A stretch of DNA of 64,000 nt. It comes from CBDFKB01 sp965248715. Its GTDB lineage: Bacteria > Pseudomonadota > Alphaproteobacteria > Rhizobiales > Rhizobiaceae. Under the pieces are notes generated by a model that was not told the origin of the DNA, made no database searches, and saw only the letters and a program-made list of their open reading frames with translations. The translations under genes were made by a program, and so were the position numbers. The DNA is taken from positions 310,001 to 374,000 of the forward strand of contig CBDFKB010000007.1 of assembly GCA_965248715.1 (NCBI GenBank), given 5' to 3'. Shown here piece after piece: positions 28,091-35,881 of this stretch (within the stretch, counting starts at the first letter, position 1; each line of letters begins with the position of its first letter).

Positions 28091-28300
28091 TTGTCGGAGG
28101 GCGGGATGAAGCACGTGGATTTGTATGGGAGCGTTCGTCACGCTGTTCTTGTTGACGCTATGAGCCGTCGGGAAGCGGCGCGTGTTTTTGGGATCAACCG
28201 TCGCACTGTTGAAAAGATGCTGAGGTTTTCGATCCCGCCGGGTTATCGGCGTGACAAAGAGATCAGGCGCCCTAAGCTGGATGGTTTTACCGGGGGCTAA
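28091..28300 (+). pseudogene. IS21-family IstA N-terminal fragment
   Basis: Up to 69 residues; the recognisable part starts MKHVDLYGSVRHAV and holds the helix-turn-helix SRREAARVFGINRRTVEKML, then PGYRR, as in IstA transposases (normally about 500 residues). The rest is gone. First piece of a three-part graveyard. Confidence 0.8.
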
Positions 28301-28316
28301 ATTCACATCCGAAGTG

Positions 28317-28334
28317 CACCACCTTAAGGTGGTG
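28317..28334. repeat. Perfect 18-bp palindrome
   Basis: CACCACCTTAAGGTGGTG sits 5 bases before the IS30 fragment start. It may be a leftover transposon end or an insertion hotspot; IS30 elements are known to favour palindromes. It has no loop, so it is not a typical terminator. Confidence 0.6.
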
Positions 28335-28339
28335 GCGCA

Positions 28340-28567
28340 ATGGGAAGGAACTATTATCAGCTCGATTTTGACGAGCGTATCGAATTGGATCACCTGCGTG
28401 ACGCGGGTTGTTTGAAACGGGAGATTGGCCGGATCATGGGGCGCAGCCACACAACGATTGGCCGGGAATTGAAACGCAACAGCCTGTCAAAGGCCGGTTA
28501 CAAGCCTGCCCGTGCGGATATTATGGCGCAGGTGGAAGGGGCAGGCAGTGCAAATTGCAGCGCCTGA
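28340..28567 (+). pseudogene. IS30-family transposase N-terminal fragment
   Basis: About 60 recognisable residues: YYQLDFDERIELDHLRDAG and the helix-turn-helix REIGRIMGRSHTTIGRELKRN of IS30 transposases. The sequence after about residue 65 no longer fits the family and stops early. The DDE catalytic core is missing. Confidence 0.8.
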
Positions 28568-28582
28568 GCACGCTTTGCTCCC

Positions 28583-28819
28583 ATTTCCATGGATGGCAAG
28601 GGCGCTTGGCGCGACAATATCTTTGTCGAGCGCTTATGGCGCAGCATCAAATACGATGAGGTTTATTTGAAGGGTTGTGAAAACGTACCGCAAGCCAGGG
28701 CCGATAGCGTCAAATACATCACTTTCCACAACACCCAACGCCTTCATTCCTCGCTTAACGGACAAACCCCCGATCGGGCTTACTGCAACGGGCTGACACC
28801 AATCCAGATGGCGCCATAA
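28583..28819 (+). pseudogene. IS3-family OrfB C-terminal fragment
   Basis: About 76 residues: MDGKGAWRDNIFVERLWRS (containing the third catalytic acid, the Glu of ERLWRS), KYDEVYLKG, and the end FHNTQRLHSSLNGQTPDRAY. It is the last fifth of an OrfB transposase and differs from the intact IS3 copy nearby, so it comes from another element. Confidence 0.82.
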
Positions 28820-28969
28820 TCAAGGTTGAAATCCACTTTTAGAACACACAAAAATGGTTCAGAAAAACCGATCGACCTCAGTTGGTTTTTGCGCGAACAT
28901 TATGGGAATTGAAATCTGTGCGATTTTTGGGTGTACTTCTTAAATGCACACTAAATTCGGCTTCACGCG

Positions 28970-29396
28970 ATGACCACCAAACCACTGCAGGAATATGATG
29001 ACGCTGAAATATTCGTTCTCGAACAGGTTTGGGGAGAAGGCTTTCTTTCTCCCGGCGGACCGGACGAAATCCGGCGCATTGTCGATGGTGTCGAGTTATC
29101 GGGTAAGAAAGTCATTGATCTTGGCTGCGGCACCGGCGGCATCAGCCAATTTCTGGCAGAAACATTCGAACCAGCACAATTGGTCGGAATTGATGTTGAC
29201 CTGGGACTTATCGAACGCGCTGCCAAGCGGGTGGCCCAATCAAGCCTGAGCGATCATCTTAAGTTTAAATGTGTTGCGCCCGGACCGCTGCCCTTTGCGG
29301 ATGGATCATTCGACGTGGTTTTCAGCAAGGACGCGATGATCCACATCGCCGACAAAGAGGCGCTTTTTGCCGACATCTTTCGGGTTCTGGTTCCTG
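28970..29396 (+). pseudogene. Phosphoethanolamine N-methyltransferase-like gene, 5' part (split by IS3)
   Basis: The first 142 codons of an SAM methyltransferase. Motif I is VIDLGCGTGGISQFL, with the Asp of VGIDVDL and later PGPLPFADGSFDVVFSKD and MIHIADKEALFADIFRVL. This pattern, and the YDDAEI..WGEGFLSPGGPDEI start, resemble phosphoethanolamine/phosphocholine-forming methyltransferases. It is cut after the codons for FRVLVP by an IS3-family element; removing the element and one CTG rejoins it with the part at 30667 in frame (VLVP-GGVVAAGDW). Confidence 0.85.
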
Positions 29397-29458
29397 TGAG
29401 GTGGTCCCGGATTGTTGGACAGGTTAGCAGCTTTGTTAAGGTGTATTTTGTTGTCTGA

Positions 29459-30322
29459 TCATGCTGCCAGTTTCTCGTCTTGTTTCTCTTTTTTCAACCC
29501 GTAGATTTCGTCGGGCGTTGCACCGTTGAATGTCGAGTGTGGACGTTCTTCGTTGTAGAAGGCAAGCCAATTTTTAATATGGCGTTTGGCCACAAAGCCA
29601 TCGGTCATTTCGTGCAGGTAAACGCATTCGTATTTCAATGACCTCCACAGCCTTTCAATGAAGATGTTGTCCAGAAAGCGGCCACGTCCATCCATGGAGA
29701 TTTTGATCTTTGCATCCAGCAACACGCCGGTAAAGGCGGAACTTGTAAACTGACTGCCCTGATCCGTGTTGAATATCTCCGGTTTGCCGTATCGGGAAAT
29801 GGCTTCTTCCAGAGCCTCTACACAGAAACTGGCATCCATCGTATTTGACAACCGCCAGCTCAGCACTTTTCTCGTTGCCCAGTCCATGATTGCCACCAGG
29901 TACAGAAACCCCCGCCTCATCGGAATATATGTGATGTCGCTGCACCAGACCTGATTGGGCCTGTCAATCACCATACGCCGCAGCAGATATGGATAAATCC
30001 GATGCTCCGGGTGCGGTTTGGACGTGTTGGGAGCCTGATAGATCGCACACAACCCCATCAACCGCATCAATCTGCGAACACGGTGACGGCCAATCTTCAC
30101 GCCGCTCCGGCGCAAGTGATGCCGTATCTGGCGACTGCCAAAGAAGGGGTATTTCATGAAAAGCTCATCGATCTGCCGCATCAGCGCCAATGTCTCTGCG
30201 CTTTCTCCCTTTGGCTTGTGATAGAACGATGAGCGGCTGACCTGGACAAGCTGGCATTGACGGCTCAAGCTGAGTTCAGGGTGATCGCGGGCAACCATCG
30301 CCTTGCGTTCCGCCCTGCTCAT
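29459..30322 (-). CDS. IS3-family transposase OrfB
   Basis: A 287-residue DDE integrase-fold transposase. An HTH-like N-terminus (LSLSRQCQLVQVSRSSFYHKP) is followed by PFFGSRQIRHHLRR. The DDE triad is in WCSDITYIPM, FNTDQGSQFTS and NIFIERLWRS, with the end PHSTFNGATPDEIYG. Start overlaps orfA by 4 bases (ATGA); IS3 elements also make an OrfAB fusion by frameshift, which I cannot confirm here. Intact. Confidence 0.93.
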   Translation of the reverse strand: MSRAERKAMVARDHPELSLSRQCQLVQVSRSSFYHKPKGESAETLALMRQIDELFMKYPFFGSRQIRHHLRRSGVKIGRHRVRRLMRLMGLCAIYQAPNTSKPHPEHRIYPYLLRRMVIDRPNQVWCSDITYIPMRRGFLYLVAIMDWATRKVLSWRLSNTMDASFCVEALEEAISRYGKPEIFNTDQGSQFTSSAFTGVLLDAKIKISMDGRGRFLDNIFIERLWRSLKYECVYLHEMTDGFVAKRHIKNWLAFYNEERPHSTFNGATPDEIYGLKKEKQDEKLAA

Positions 30323-30600
30323 TGCTTGAGCCCTTTTGCCAAAAAATCCCGTTCCACTGTCAACTGACCGATCTTGGCGTGAAGATCATGAACTTGTGCA
30401 TCATGCTCGGCACCATCTTTTCCAGAGCCCTTGGAAAATACATCCGCAAGACCATCGATTGCCTGGCGCTTCCACGCCGAGACCTGGTTGGGATGCACCT
30501 TGTGCTTCGATGCGATCTCCTGCACCGTCCTGTCACCCCGCAACGCTTCCAGCGCTACTCGGGCCTTAAATTCGTCTGTAAACCGGCGTCGTTTCGCCAT
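30319..30600 (-). CDS. IS3-family transposase OrfA
   Basis: 93 residues, MAKRRRFTDEFKARVALEAL then the helix-turn-helix EIASKHKVHPNQVSAWKRQ, and a C-terminal leucine-zipper-like helix (HDLHAKIGQLTVERDFLAKGL). Binds the terminal repeats and partners OrfB. An extra in-frame Met lies 5 codons upstream. Confidence 0.9.
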   Translation of the reverse strand: MAKRRRFTDEFKARVALEALRGDRTVQEIASKHKVHPNQVSAWKRQAIDGLADVFSKGSGKDGAEHDAQVHDLHAKIGQLTVERDFLAKGLKQ

Positions 30601-30666
30601 GTCGTATTCCTCCATCGTCGAAGAAATACACCTTAACAGGCTGTCCGATTTTCTAGGACCAGCTCA

Positions 30667-31046
30667 CTGGCGGGGTGGTTGCGGCCGGTGACTGGATGTC
30701 TAGTACCGATGGTGAATTTTCCCCGCAGATGAACAACTATATCGCCCTGGAAAATCTTGGATTTGGCATGAGCTCGCCTAAGCGATACCGGCAAGCCATG
30801 GCGCAAGCCGGTTTCACCGACATCGAATTGACCGACCGCAATTCCTGGTACAAGCCATTGGTTGAAAGGGAATGCGAGGCGTTATCGGGCCCGCTTTACC
30901 AACGCCTGGTTGAGACCGTTGGTCAGGAGTTTGTCGATCATTCAATCAAGGTGTGGCGGGCGCTAAAGATTGTGGTTGATAGCGGCGAGCACCGACCAAC
31001 CCATTTGCGGGCGCGCAAACCAGCCCATTATACCAAGGGAACTTAA
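30667..31046 (+). pseudogene. Phosphoethanolamine N-methyltransferase-like gene, 3' part
   Basis: Continues the methyltransferase after the IS3 element: AAGDWMSS, YIALENLGFGMSSPKRYRQA, AGFTDIELTDRNSWYKPLV, and VWRALKIVVDSGEHRPTHLRARKPAH. These C-terminal motifs fit the phosphoethanolamine methyltransferase-like branch. The natural stop was TAA right after PAH; a MITE inserted at that TTA/TAA now adds YTKGT before a new stop at 31044-31046. No start codon of its own is credible. Confidence 0.82.
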
Positions 31047-31450
31047 TATTGACCCATTTGACCGCCGCGATTTTGTTCGCTGACTAGGCGGAGACCGCGC
31101 CATGGTGCGGACCCCACCATAAGCGGGTTCCAACAACGTCAGGGGCCAAAATCGCGCGGCCATATTGTGGCTATTTTTCAACGCACTCCAACCTTTCATG
31201 GTGGAGCAAACCGGCCCACCAAAGGCGCTTTCCCGCCCGATTTCGGGCACCGAAAAGCGCCCTATGCTTGGGTTTTAAACCGGTGATTATCGCAAAACCA
31301 CGGTGCTGGTATTTGCCCATACGTTTCCAACTTCGTTACAAAGCTTGCCCGATACCCTGGCCCGATACCTGGCATCGCGCCGCGCTTTGCGTCTAGCCGG
31401 ATGAACCGGTTTGCATCCATCAAATAGGCCAATATTAAATTCCCTTGGTA
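31031..31450. mobile_element. MITE copy B (420 bp, reverse of copies A and C)
   Basis: Ends TACCAAGGGAACTTAATATT and complement; flanked by direct TTA (31028-31030, 31451-31453). Full internal sequence relative to the 300-bp copy A, in the opposite orientation. It sits exactly on the stop codon of the methyltransferase gene. No coding frame. The 3-bp TNA duplication is what IS5-family (IS1031-group) transposases make, so one of those may mobilise it. Confidence 0.9.
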
Positions 31451-31487
31451 TTAAACAATTCTCCAGCCACTTGAAGCGTTGCGCGCA

Positions 31488-31742
31488 CTATTGCGGTTGG
31501 GCCTTGGGAAGCGTCAATCCATCGTCGGACATTCGCCGGCGCTCTTCCCGCGCCTTTTTGCTGTCGGCAAATGCCCGGTGCCGTAGGGTACAGCTGGTGC
31601 AATTTGGCGCCGATTGAGTGGCCGTATCGCTCGCTTTTTGAGCAAAATATCGATCGTAGGCAATCAGCAACCCGACACCGAGCCCAAACAGGCCTATCAT
31701 CAAAATCGCGGTTCTTTTTCCCATGAATTTTGCCCGCACCAT
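31488..31742 (-). CDS. Small single-pass membrane protein
   Basis: Up to 84 residues: one N-terminal membrane segment (AILMIGLFGLGVGLLIAY), then an exported or periplasmic polar part with a Cys pair (CTSC) and a basic KKAREERRRMS stretch. A later Met (31724) gives a shorter form. It is 18 bases downstream of the ferritin-like gene on the same strand, so cotranscription is likely. Family not recognised. Confidence 0.55.
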   Translation of the reverse strand: MVRAKFMGKRTAILMIGLFGLGVGLLIAYDRYFAQKASDTATQSAPNCTSCTLRHRAFADSKKAREERRRMSDDGLTLPKAQPQ

Positions 31743-31760
31743 ACGATGGAATATTTCGCT

Positions 31761-32240
31761 CTATGAAGCCAGATAGCGCCGAAGCGGCTCAGTGCTGTCG
31801 GCGTCACCGGCAACTTCCCTGTTGGCAAATTCAATCGCTACCACTTCGTGCTCGGTCAAGATTTTCAAGGGCGGAAGTTCTTCCTTAGGCGCCATATTTT
31901 CCAACGCGGCAAAATCATCGAGATAGTCCGGATAGCGGACCACGATATCGGTCATCAATTCATTCCAGCTCCACTGGCCGTGCTGGTCCACCCACTTTTG
32001 CCCAAACGGTTTGAGTTCCTTATCGGTGCGCGGCAGCAAATTGTGTTTTTGCAGGAGCGGGCGAATGGTCTCGGCGGCGTGGCGTTCCACTTCAGCTAAA
32101 AGGATCAGTTTTTCGCGCTCGCCCGGCCCGTTGAAATGCTCGGCAAGCCCGTAGAAATAGGCTTCGCCCATAATCTCTTCCTCATAGTACAGCCGAAGCG
32201 TATCGAGATAGCCCGACGGCTTAATTCCCAGGTCCACCAT
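31761..32240 (-). CDS. Ferritin-like / rubrerythrin-like helical protein
   Basis: A 159-residue, four-helix-type protein. Carboxylate and His residues are placed like a diiron site: EEEIMGEAYFYGLAEHF, the ExxH motif in AEVERHAAE, and LTEHEVVAIEFANRE near the C-terminus. This suggests iron or peroxide chemistry, but I cannot name the subfamily or prove the metal site. It lies upstream of the small membrane protein gene and head to head with the toxin region. Confidence 0.62.
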   Translation of the reverse strand: MVDLGIKPSGYLDTLRLYYEEEIMGEAYFYGLAEHFNGPGEREKLILLAEVERHAAETIRPLLQKHNLLPRTDKELKPFGQKWVDQHGQWSWNELMTDIVVRYPDYLDDFAALENMAPKEELPPLKILTEHEVVAIEFANREVAGDADSTEPLRRYLAS

Positions 32241-32313
32241 GGTTCAACTCCATTCGATAATAAATTACAGCACTACCATATCGCCCTGCAGCACATCATA
32301 AAGCCTGTGCATT

Positions 32314-33054
32314 TTGTTCCTGCCACTGCTGGCGGGTGATGCAAAATCCGAGACATTGTACGGCGTATGCCCGGCGCTCTCCCTCGTAAATTTAGAAGGA
32401 ATGAGTCACACGGGTTGGCTGGGATTTGGCAGCGTACAGTCCCTCCTTATCAATGAAGCACGCACACTCAACAAGGCTACCGAAGTCGCTGGAAGCATCG
32501 CAGCAATGTGGGATCTGGCGGAACCATTGCTGAATGTCATCGAAGCCGTAGAAATGTCCATGCTGTCGGTTCCTCCACACGGCACTGCTTTGGGAAGTGG
32601 ACTGCGGGTCGGGCGAAAAATTACCCTTTCAGCAGCTAAATCACTTAGCTGGTTCAAGCAGCTTGCGCGCAAGTATGGTGATGATTGGGCTGAAGCCATG
32701 GTTGTCAAATATGGCGATGGTGCTAAAGTGCTGGTCGGGCCGAAGGGGGGATTGAGTATTCCTCGATCAAAATTGCAGCACACTTTTAAGCATGCTGCAG
32801 ATTTTGGGGTAACTGGGAAATGGAATAAAGCAAATGGTACCAGGTTAGAAACAGCCATCAATAATCATATTGCTGACAAATCGACAAACGTAATTACAGG
32901 TACTTATCACAAGCAACCTGCAACGCATTATTTCAATCCCAGCACGGGCTTGAATGTGGTGAAGGACGCCAATGGGAATCTTGTAACCGGCTGGAAGTTG
33001 AATCCGCAACAAGTTCATCATGTCACAACCACGGGTAATTTAGGAGGAGGTTGA
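32314..33054 (+). CDS. Toxin module with colicin D-type tRNase domain
   Basis: The last about 95 residues (from SKLQHTFKHAADFGV) match the catalytic domain of colicin D, an anticodon nuclease for tRNA-Arg. The Lys159-His160 pair corresponds to the catalytic KH, and VTGWKL (Trp227) to the C-terminal SGW-type motif; here Thr replaces Ser. The first 150 residues are a remnant of a longer carrier (IEAVEMSMLS, then RVGRKITLSAAKS), so the true start is unclear: TTG 32314 or ATG 32401. No secretion domain is left. It is followed directly by its immunity gene, as in contact-dependent inhibition and orphan toxin cassettes. Confidence 0.8.
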   Translation: MFLPLLAGDAKSETLYGVCPALSLVNLEGMSHTGWLGFGSVQSLLINEARTLNKATEVAGSIAAMWDLAEPLLNVIEAVEMSMLSVPPHGTALGSGLRVGRKITLSAAKSLSWFKQLARKYGDDWAEAMVVKYGDGAKVLVGPKGGLSIPRSKLQHTFKHAADFGVTGKWNKANGTRLETAINNHIADKSTNVITGTYHKQPATHYFNPSTGLNVVKDANGNLVTGWKLNPQQVHHVTTTGNLGGG

Positions 33055-33341
33055 TGAACACGCCACCTCTTGATAATTACAGGCAACTAATGGAGGAATT
33101 CTTGCTAGCAAAGATATCTTGTAAGGAATTCGAAGAAGAATTTATGAAATTATTCAAGAGTGATGAGACAATAAGGGATGAAAAAATTTTTGGAGCTTTA
33201 GACAAATTATTTGCATTAGTGGATCTGTTTGAACATAATCCAAATATTAGAGGCGGTTCATCAATGTATATAGATGAAAAAAAATTACTTTGGTCTACTC
33301 GAGAATGCCTAAAGAAAATTTTCAGATCAACCGCTGTTTAG
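33054..33341 (+). CDS. Colicin D-type immunity protein
   Basis: 95 residues, acidic and helical, with the immunity-family pattern: YRQLMEEFLLAKISCKEFEEEF, then IFGALDKLFALVDLFE and a C-terminal ECLKKIF. Proposed to block the tRNase domain of the preceding gene. ATG overlaps the toxin stop (TGATG) after a strong AGGAGGAGG box, so translation is coupled. Codon use is much more AT-rich than the flanks, a sign of transfer. Confidence 0.82.
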   Translation: MNTPPLDNYRQLMEEFLLAKISCKEFEEEFMKLFKSDETIRDEKIFGALDKLFALVDLFEHNPNIRGGSSMYIDEKKLLWSTRECLKKIFRSTAV

Positions 33342-33497
33342 AATTAAGAATTACGGGAATAACGCATTACGATGATAGTTTGCTTATTAACCTGCATTAT
33401 TTGCGCAAGCGGCCAGTGGGATCAATGCAGAAATAAGTAAACGGCACCGTAGTTCGTGTCACCGTAAATGCAGCGGCGGGCAAACCAGGAAACCTTG

Positions 33498-33602
33498 ATG
33501 GCGGTGTTGGGCTTCGTGCCGGTTGTCGGTACGATTATCGACGGCTATCGTATTTATAACAGTGTCAAAGAGGGAGATTTTATCGCCGCCGGGGCCGTTT
33601 GA
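33498..33602 (+). pseudogene. Fragment of a polymorphic-toxin carrier
   Basis: A 34-residue open piece, MAVLGFVPVVGTIIDG, then RIYNSVKEGDFIAAGAV, is the hydrophobic pre-toxin segment seen ahead of many polymorphic toxin domains. It ends in a stop, and the related downstream part is in another frame, so the carrier is broken. Confidence 0.6.
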
Positions 33603-33627
33603 ATTTCGGTGACAGTAACCGAAATTA

Positions 33628-34392
33628 TTGGGCGAACAAGCGCTTGATCAATATCTCGCTGCGGTAGCGGCAGGCGGGTACACAACCCAATCTGCCAGGG
33701 CCGCCTATGTGAGCTATATGCCCAGTGCTGCCCGGTTGTTTGCATCGCTTAACGGCGCACTCTATGACCACATCGAAGGCATTGGCCAGCTGGCGGCGGG
33801 TGCATACAATTTGCTTGCACGCGACCCCGAGACCATCGCCGCCATTGGTAATCTACTCGAAAAAATCTAATCTAATCCGAAGGGCTTTGCCCTGGCGCTC
33901 GGCAAGGCGGCGGTCGAAGAGTTTATCAAGGATTGGGAAAATGGCGACTACGCCAGCGCCATAGGAAGGCTTGGACCAACCGTTATCGAGGTGCTGGTTG
34001 GTACCAAAGGCGCCGGAAAACTTGCCAATTTGGTGAGAAAGGGTAGGACGGGGGCAGACGAATTTCTGAAAACCTTTAATCGAGACAAGTTTCGTTTCTT
34101 TAAGGGGGATGAAGCTAATATCCATTTCTCAAAGCATTCAAAGGGATTGATGGATGCCCTGGGACAATCGTCGTATAACCTCAAAAATTACATTGATGAT
34201 GCACACCATGTGATCAAGAATGGAACTTATGTTCCAGAGCTGAATGGATTTGTTAGATTTATTGGAGGGCAAGGAAGTGCAAAATATGGATTTGTTGGAT
34301 TAGATAGGGCAACTGGAGGTCTCACAACATTCCATATTAAAACTGCAAGTGAGTTATCTAAGAAAGCTCCAAGTCTGGGAATCATCAAATGA
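33628..34392 (+). pseudogene. Second polymorphic toxin C-terminal region, one internal stop
   Basis: One reading frame except for TAA at 33868-33870 (LLEKI-stop-SNPKGFALAL). Before the stop: YLAAVAAGGYTTQSARAAY; after it: EFIKDWENGDYASAIGRLGP, GTKGAGKLANLVRKG, then the toxin-like domain (IHFSKHSKGLMDALGQSS, DDAHHVIKNGTYVPE, GGLTTFHIKTASEL). The domain has the look of small RNase toxins (His-containing, alternating helix and strand), but I cannot name its family. Restart at GTG 33991 could still make the domain alone. An immunity-like gene follows with a 4-base overlap. Confidence 0.65.
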
Positions 34393-34751
34393 TAATTTCA
34401 AGTGTGGAGTGGATTTCAGAATCTGGTGATGAAGCAATTGTGTTAGTTTCTAGTGAGAAACAGTGTTTGGCAGCCTTTTCGCATCCATATAATCGCAATA
34501 TTGGTGATCAGGTTAAGGATTATCTTCATCCAATTGATGTTATAGGGTTGTGCCGCTCTCAAGATAAAATTTCCTGTGCAAGTCGTCATGTTAAAGGCTT
34601 GGGGTATAATTGCTCTGGTGTAATTACCGACAGAAGCAATCAGATAATTGAAATTGATGGTATTTATCTTGAAATCGAAGAGGATATTCCAAAAGATCTA
34701 TTTGAGGGTGAGTTCATTCAGTTTTCCTGTTCTCGAATAGACATATGGTGA
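34389..34751 (+). CDS. Putative immunity protein for the second toxin
   Basis: 120 residues, beta-rich and acidic (VEWISESGDEAIVLVSS, IYLEIEEDIPKDLFEG). Its ATG overlaps the preceding stop by 4 bases, the usual toxin-immunity coupling, and its base composition is AT-rich like the colicin D immunity gene. No family recognised; role inferred from position only. Confidence 0.55.
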   Translation: MIISSVEWISESGDEAIVLVSSEKQCLAAFSHPYNRNIGDQVKDYLHPIDVIGLCRSQDKISCASRHVKGLGYNCSGVITDRSNQIIEIDGIYLEIEEDIPKDLFEGEFIQFSCSRIDIW

Positions 34752-34873
34752 CCTACATAAATTATTTCTTCTATGCAGTAGCTTTCCTAACCTATTGAAT
34801 TAATTAGTTTATTATATTTCCCAGCGAACGTGCTTGGCGAACTATAATATTGGTACATCCTGCGTGATGTTTT

Positions 34874-35098
34874 ATGCAGGGTGAGGCGGAAAGAGAGCAA
34901 GGTCCAGTGGGCATTGATCCCGCTGATGCTGCTGATTTGAAGCCTGGTTATCGCCTGCTGAACAGCGATGAAAGTTGGGCGGAGGTTTTGTCGGTCAGGG
35001 TTGAAGACAAGGAACTCAAGGCCTACAATCTCACTGTAGCCGATGGGCTGCGAGCTGGCCAACATTATGGTTCCTTTGTTCCCACCGACCGGGGTCAA
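34874..35098 (+). pseudogene. Orphan HINT (pretoxin intein-like) fragment
   Basis: About 70 residues with the C-terminal part of a pretoxin HINT domain: DLKPGYRLLNSDESWAEVLS, then LKAYNLTVADG. The N-terminal cysteine half and any toxin after it are missing, and the frame runs into the convergent cupin gene. This supports a once larger secreted toxin gene here. Confidence 0.6.
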
Positions 35099-35101
35099 CC
35101 A

Positions 35102-35881
35102 TCAAGAACGATCAGCACCCGCCGGTTTGCATATCGCGTAGAATTTCCGCACATATTCTGTGCTTTTCCAACTGTGCTCGGTGCCGTGGGGAACATAAGC
35201 TGCTTCGCCGGCCTTAAAGCGATGTTCTTTGCCGGCTTGATCGATCAGGGTCATCGACCCCTCAAGCAAGCACATTAGTTCATTGCCGCTTTGTGGAAAT
35301 CGCGCAGTTTCAAACGGGCTGCTGTCCCAAAGGCCGACATTGAGCTGGCCGCTTCGATCCTCGAAATAGCTGTGCTGGTGCTGTACCGGAATTTCGCCGA
35401 CAAAGCCGGACCGGTCGTCGATCACCACTTTTTCCATTCCGCCAGGCGGGCCCAATGGCTGCAGCGAAATTATGCCTTGCTCTGAAACCTGATCGCTTGT
35501 CGGCGCGCCTGGGTCCCCGAAAATCATGAAGAATTTGCGGGCATAATTAGGTTGCTTCCATTGGCACGGCAAACCTTTGGGAATGACGAACGCTTCACCG
35601 GCACTGGTGGTGATTTCCTCGCCATTTGCCAAAACCATGGTGATCGACCCTTCGAGCACAAACATGAACTCGTGCACCGGATAGGGGCAAATTTTCATGG
35701 TCATAGGGGTGCAATCCCACACTCCGGCCATGTATCCCGCGCTTTCCTCCTGATGATAAATGTGCCCGCGTTGTACCGGGATTGCGGTTTCCAACTCGTT
35801 TTGGTCGATCGGCGCCCATTCGACCAGACCGGTGTCCGCTGGCCCATGGGGTGCAAAGCGTATAATGCCAGGCTTGCTCAT
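35102..35881 (-). CDS. Bicupin domain protein
   Basis: A 259-residue protein with two cupin domains. The first has CPYPVHEFMFVLEGSITMVL and EAFVIPKGLPCQWKQ; the second SGNELMCLLEGSMTLID and GEAAYVPHGTEHSWKS. Metal-ligand His residues of classic cupins are only partly kept (HEF in the first; NEL in the second). Related proteins occur beside amine and sarcosine catabolic genes, but an activity cannot be assigned. It is divergent from the ABC importer, sharing its promoter region. Confidence 0.83.
   Translation of the reverse strand: MSKPGIIRFAPHGPADTGLVEWAPIDQNELETAIPVQRGHIYHQEESAGYMAGVWDCTPMTMKICPYPVHEFMFVLEGSITMVLANGEEITTSAGEAFVIPKGLPCQWKQPNYARKFFMIFGDPGAPTSDQVSEQGIISLQPLGPPGGMEKVVIDDRSGFVGEIPVQHQHSYFEDRSGQLNVGLWDSSPFETARFPQSGNELMCLLEGSMTLIDQAGKEHRFKAGEAAYVPHGTEHSWKSTEYVRKFYAICKPAGADRS

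Larger units (their letters stand above)
29397..30666 (-). mobile_element. Complete IS3-family insertion sequence (1270 bp)
   Basis: Ends TGAGGTGGTCC (29397) and, inverted, TGAGCTGGTCC (30666), imperfect terminal repeats continuing to a shared GGACAG. A direct CTG duplication flanks it (29394-29396 and 30667-30669). It carries overlapping orfA and orfB on the minus strand, both apparently intact, so it may still be active. It interrupts a methyltransferase gene. Confidence 0.93.

Noticed and set aside
34874..35278. Full 134-codon frame from 34874
   Set aside because: Only the first about 75 codons resemble a HINT domain; the rest is antisense to the bicupin gene.
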